NCBI GenBank assembly: GCA_024274855.1
Contig: JAJSAJ010000048.1
Span: 1 to 6,172 of the forward strand
DNA length: 6,172 bases
Direction of reading: 5' to 3'
From: Planctomycetota bacterium
GTDB lineage: Bacteria > Planctomycetota > Planctomycetia > Pirellulales > Pirellulaceae
The notes beneath the pieces were generated by a model. That model did no database searches. It saw only the letters and a list, made by a program, of their open reading frames with translations, and had not been told where the DNA came from. Both the position numbers and the translations under genes were made by a program. How positions within the stretch are numbered: the first letter of the stretch is position 1; every line of letters starts with the position of its first letter. Of the stretch, positions 4,784 through 6,172 are shown piece after piece.

Positions 4784-5920
4784 TTAGAATTCGTCTTGCA
4801 GAATCTCGGAACCATTCTTGCTGCCCAAAGCACCCCAAACGCCGTAAGGACTGGTTCCAGGGATCTGGCCGGTCATGCACGGATCGACACGCGATGGGTC
4901 GCGGCATGCCAAGTTGCCCGTATTGATCGTCTCGGCAATGAACCGGACCGAACCGTCAGCCAATGCTGCATTGACACCACCGGGGTGGTAGCTGTCAGGC
5001 GCGAAAACGCCCCATGACCATTCGCCCCGATTAACCGCACAGTTGGGCGAGTTCGGGGACAGAATCGTAGTGAACCCGCAGATCATTGGGAAGCCGGCGT
5101 ACAAGCTGTCGCCACGCCGTTCGTGACTGGCTGGTAATGGTCCGAGGATCGTGCCACTCGGTCCCTTGGTGGCCATGCAAGTGATTGGTCCACCAGTGTC
5201 GAGTGTAGAACCAAGAACCGAATAGCAACCATGGATCTTCACACAGCGCGAGGCGGTCGTTGTCGGACGGATCGAGTTTTCGCTCAACAAGATCGTATTG
5301 CTTGTTCCATCTTTGATATCACGAAAACTCGTCGACTTATTGTGCGAGAAAATTCCTCGCACGTTACCCGATCCGGCATTGTTGTAATACTGATCACCGA
5401 CCGAGGCGCAGTAGTTGTTCTTGCCAAGAGCACCACTGCTTTTCTTCTGTCCCATGCCATCGGACGGACAGAGCACGTCGGGAACCAACGTTCGGTATGG
5501 GTAGTAGCCACTCCAAAGCGGATGAGATCCGCCAGCGGGGACAACGGTCCCGTCGCTCGCAACACCGCCGGCCATAATTTGGTCATACAAAGTCTTTTGC
5601 TCATAGAAGGGCATCAGATGCACCATCCAACTGAGTCGGTTATGGTTTCTGACCTTGTACAGCCCGTCTCCCCAACCACCAATGCCGGTCGTTCCCGTTG
5701 ACATCGGGGGCAGCACTTTGTGCGTGTCGACATAGTTGTGACACGCCAGCGCCAATTGTTTCAAATTGTTCGAACACTGCATGCGCCGTGCGGCTTCGCG
5801 AGCCGCTTGCACGGCCGGCAAAAGCAGTGCCACCAAAATGCCGATGATCGCGATGACCACCAGCAACTCCACCAACGTAAAGCCCACGTGGCCTTTACGT
5901 CTTCTACTGGAAGTTGTCAT
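4784..5920 (-). CDS. DUF1559 (SBP_bac_10-type) pseudopilin-like protein
   Basis: The 378-residue protein opens with a short basic leader (MTTSSRRRKGHVG) and a class III (type IV pilin) signal: cleavage is expected between Gly13 and Phe14, giving a mature N-terminus FTLVELLVVI with the conserved Glu at mature position 5 (Glu18). The hydrophobic helix continues to about residue 37 and runs into PAVQAAREAARRMQCSNNLK, the hallmark of DUF1559 proteins, which planctomycetes encode in dozens. The central region has typical family motifs (LCPSD, DGTSNTILLSE). Near the C-terminus H312 and D322-G323 form the H-x9-DG motif, followed by SPYGVWGALGS, a usual family ending. The protein is probably processed by a prepilin peptidase and held in the envelope; the function of the family is not established. 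There are eleven cysteines, so disulfides are possible. The start at 5920 has an excellent ribosome binding site; an in-frame TTG at 6028 would place 36 poorly conserved residues before the leader. Confidence 0.95.
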   Translation of the reverse strand: MTTSSRRRKGHVGFTLVELLVVIAIIGILVALLLPAVQAAREAARRMQCSNNLKQLALACHNYVDTHKVLPPMSTGTTGIGGWGDGLYKVRNHNRLSWMVHLMPFYEQKTLYDQIMAGGVASDGTVVPAGGSHPLWSGYYPYRTLVPDVLCPSDGMGQKKSSGALGKNNYCASVGDQYYNNAGSGNVRGIFSHNKSTSFRDIKDGTSNTILLSENSIRPTTTASRCVKIHGCYSVLGSTLDTGGPITCMATKGPSGTILGPLPASHERRGDSLYAGFPMICGFTTILSPNSPNCAVNRGEWSWGVFAPDSYHPGGVNAALADGSVRFIAETINTGNLACRDPSRVDPCMTGQIPGTSPYGVWGALGSKNGSEILQDEF

Positions 5921-5926
5921 TGTCCA

Positions 5927-5932
5927 CCTCCT
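5927..5932 (-). promoter_or_regulatory. Strong ribosome binding site of the DUF1559 gene
   Basis: On the minus strand AGGAGG lies 6 nt before the ATG at 5920. Just upstream is a pyrimidine/T-rich stretch (5934-5957), which should keep the site unstructured. Together these suggest high translation and fix the start. Confidence 0.88.
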
Positions 5933-6043
5933 GAAAAAAAGAAAACTAAAAAGAACCCGTTGTTGTCCCAGTCCACCGATGCAGCAATCAACGACTTCAA
6001 AACCAGACGGCTCCACAGCCTCGCACAAAACTACATCAGGATT

Positions 6044-6059
6044 ATCCAGTGTGCTGGAT
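6044..6059 (-). other. Small hairpin in the DUF1559 leader
   Basis: ATCCAG and CTGGAT form a perfect 6-bp stem with a 4-nt loop, about 125 nt before the start codon and inside the predicted leader. Too small to name as a regulator. Confidence 0.35.
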
Positions 6060-6137
6060 GAAAAAGAATTGCTGAACGATAAAGACTAAAACAAACAAGC
6101 CATATCCAACGCACCCCGTGCGCCAAACGACGCCTGT

Positions 6138-6166
6138 AGTATACCCAACAGACAAATGGATGTAAA
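6138..6166 (-). promoter_or_regulatory. Near-consensus sigma70-type promoter of the DUF1559 gene
   Basis: On the minus strand the -35 box is TTTACA (6166-6161) and the -10 box is TATACT (6143-6138), separated by exactly 17 nt; each differs from consensus at one base. The transcript would start near 6131, giving a leader of about 210 nt before the ATG at 5920. Confidence 0.65.
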
Positions 6167-6172
6167 GCAGCA

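Noticed and set aside
4281..4907. 208-codon minus-strand open frame spanning the terminator
   Set aside because: It overlaps the ends of two well-supported genes in another frame and crosses a strong terminator; its sequence shows no domain.
5921..6028. N-terminal extension of the DUF1559 protein to the TTG at 6028
   Set aside because: It would put 36 residues before a typical prepilin leader, and the ideal ribosome binding site directly precedes the ATG at 5920.

Overview
The window most likely comes from a planctomycete (phylum Planctomycetota). The main reason is a complete DUF1559 pseudopilin-like protein, with a type IV pilin-like N-terminus and an H-x9-DG motif near the C-terminus. It sits with a small transthyretin-like lipoprotein, a membrane-anchored TPR protein and a CRTAC1-type FG-GAP/ASPIC-UnbV protein, all families that planctomycetes carry in many copies. 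This assignment rests on recognising the families; no search was run.

All four genes are on the minus strand, so they read from right to left. A near-consensus sigma70 promoter (6138-6166) and a leader of about 210 nt precede the DUF1559 gene (4784-5920). A strong intrinsic terminator follows it (4681-4720). After a 408-bp gap come the lipoprotein gene (3857-4375) and, 53 bp further on, the TPR gene (2562-3803); these two probably share a transcript. A 600-bp gap packed with palindromic repeats (about 2016-2510) separates them from the CRTAC1-type gene, whose natural start is at 1950 and whose stop is at 253-255. The leftmost 250 bp holds one more repeat copy and no gene I can support. The products fit an exported or envelope-associated set (pseudopilin-like surface protein, lipoprotein, anchored TPR scaffold, secreted calcium-binding beta-propeller), but a joint function is inference.

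Two observations stand out. First, the CRTAC1-type gene has a good ribosome binding site, a signal peptide and conserved N-terminal sequence, but an in-frame TGA interrupts it at codon 46 (1813-1815). The protein's own internal repeats predict glycine there. The TGA lies inside a perfect 15-nt inverted repeat that the presumed ancestral GGA codon would have left imperfect. Second, three copies of a compact hairpin element (TCACC, 6-nt arm, ACAAG loop, 6-nt complementary arm, GGGGTC) occur, and copies with different stems keep perfect pairing. Two copies form the arms of a 181-bp, nearly symmetric composite palindrome around a perfect 20-bp GC-rich stem, and their loops are complementary to each other. 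This looks like a REP/MITE-type structured element.
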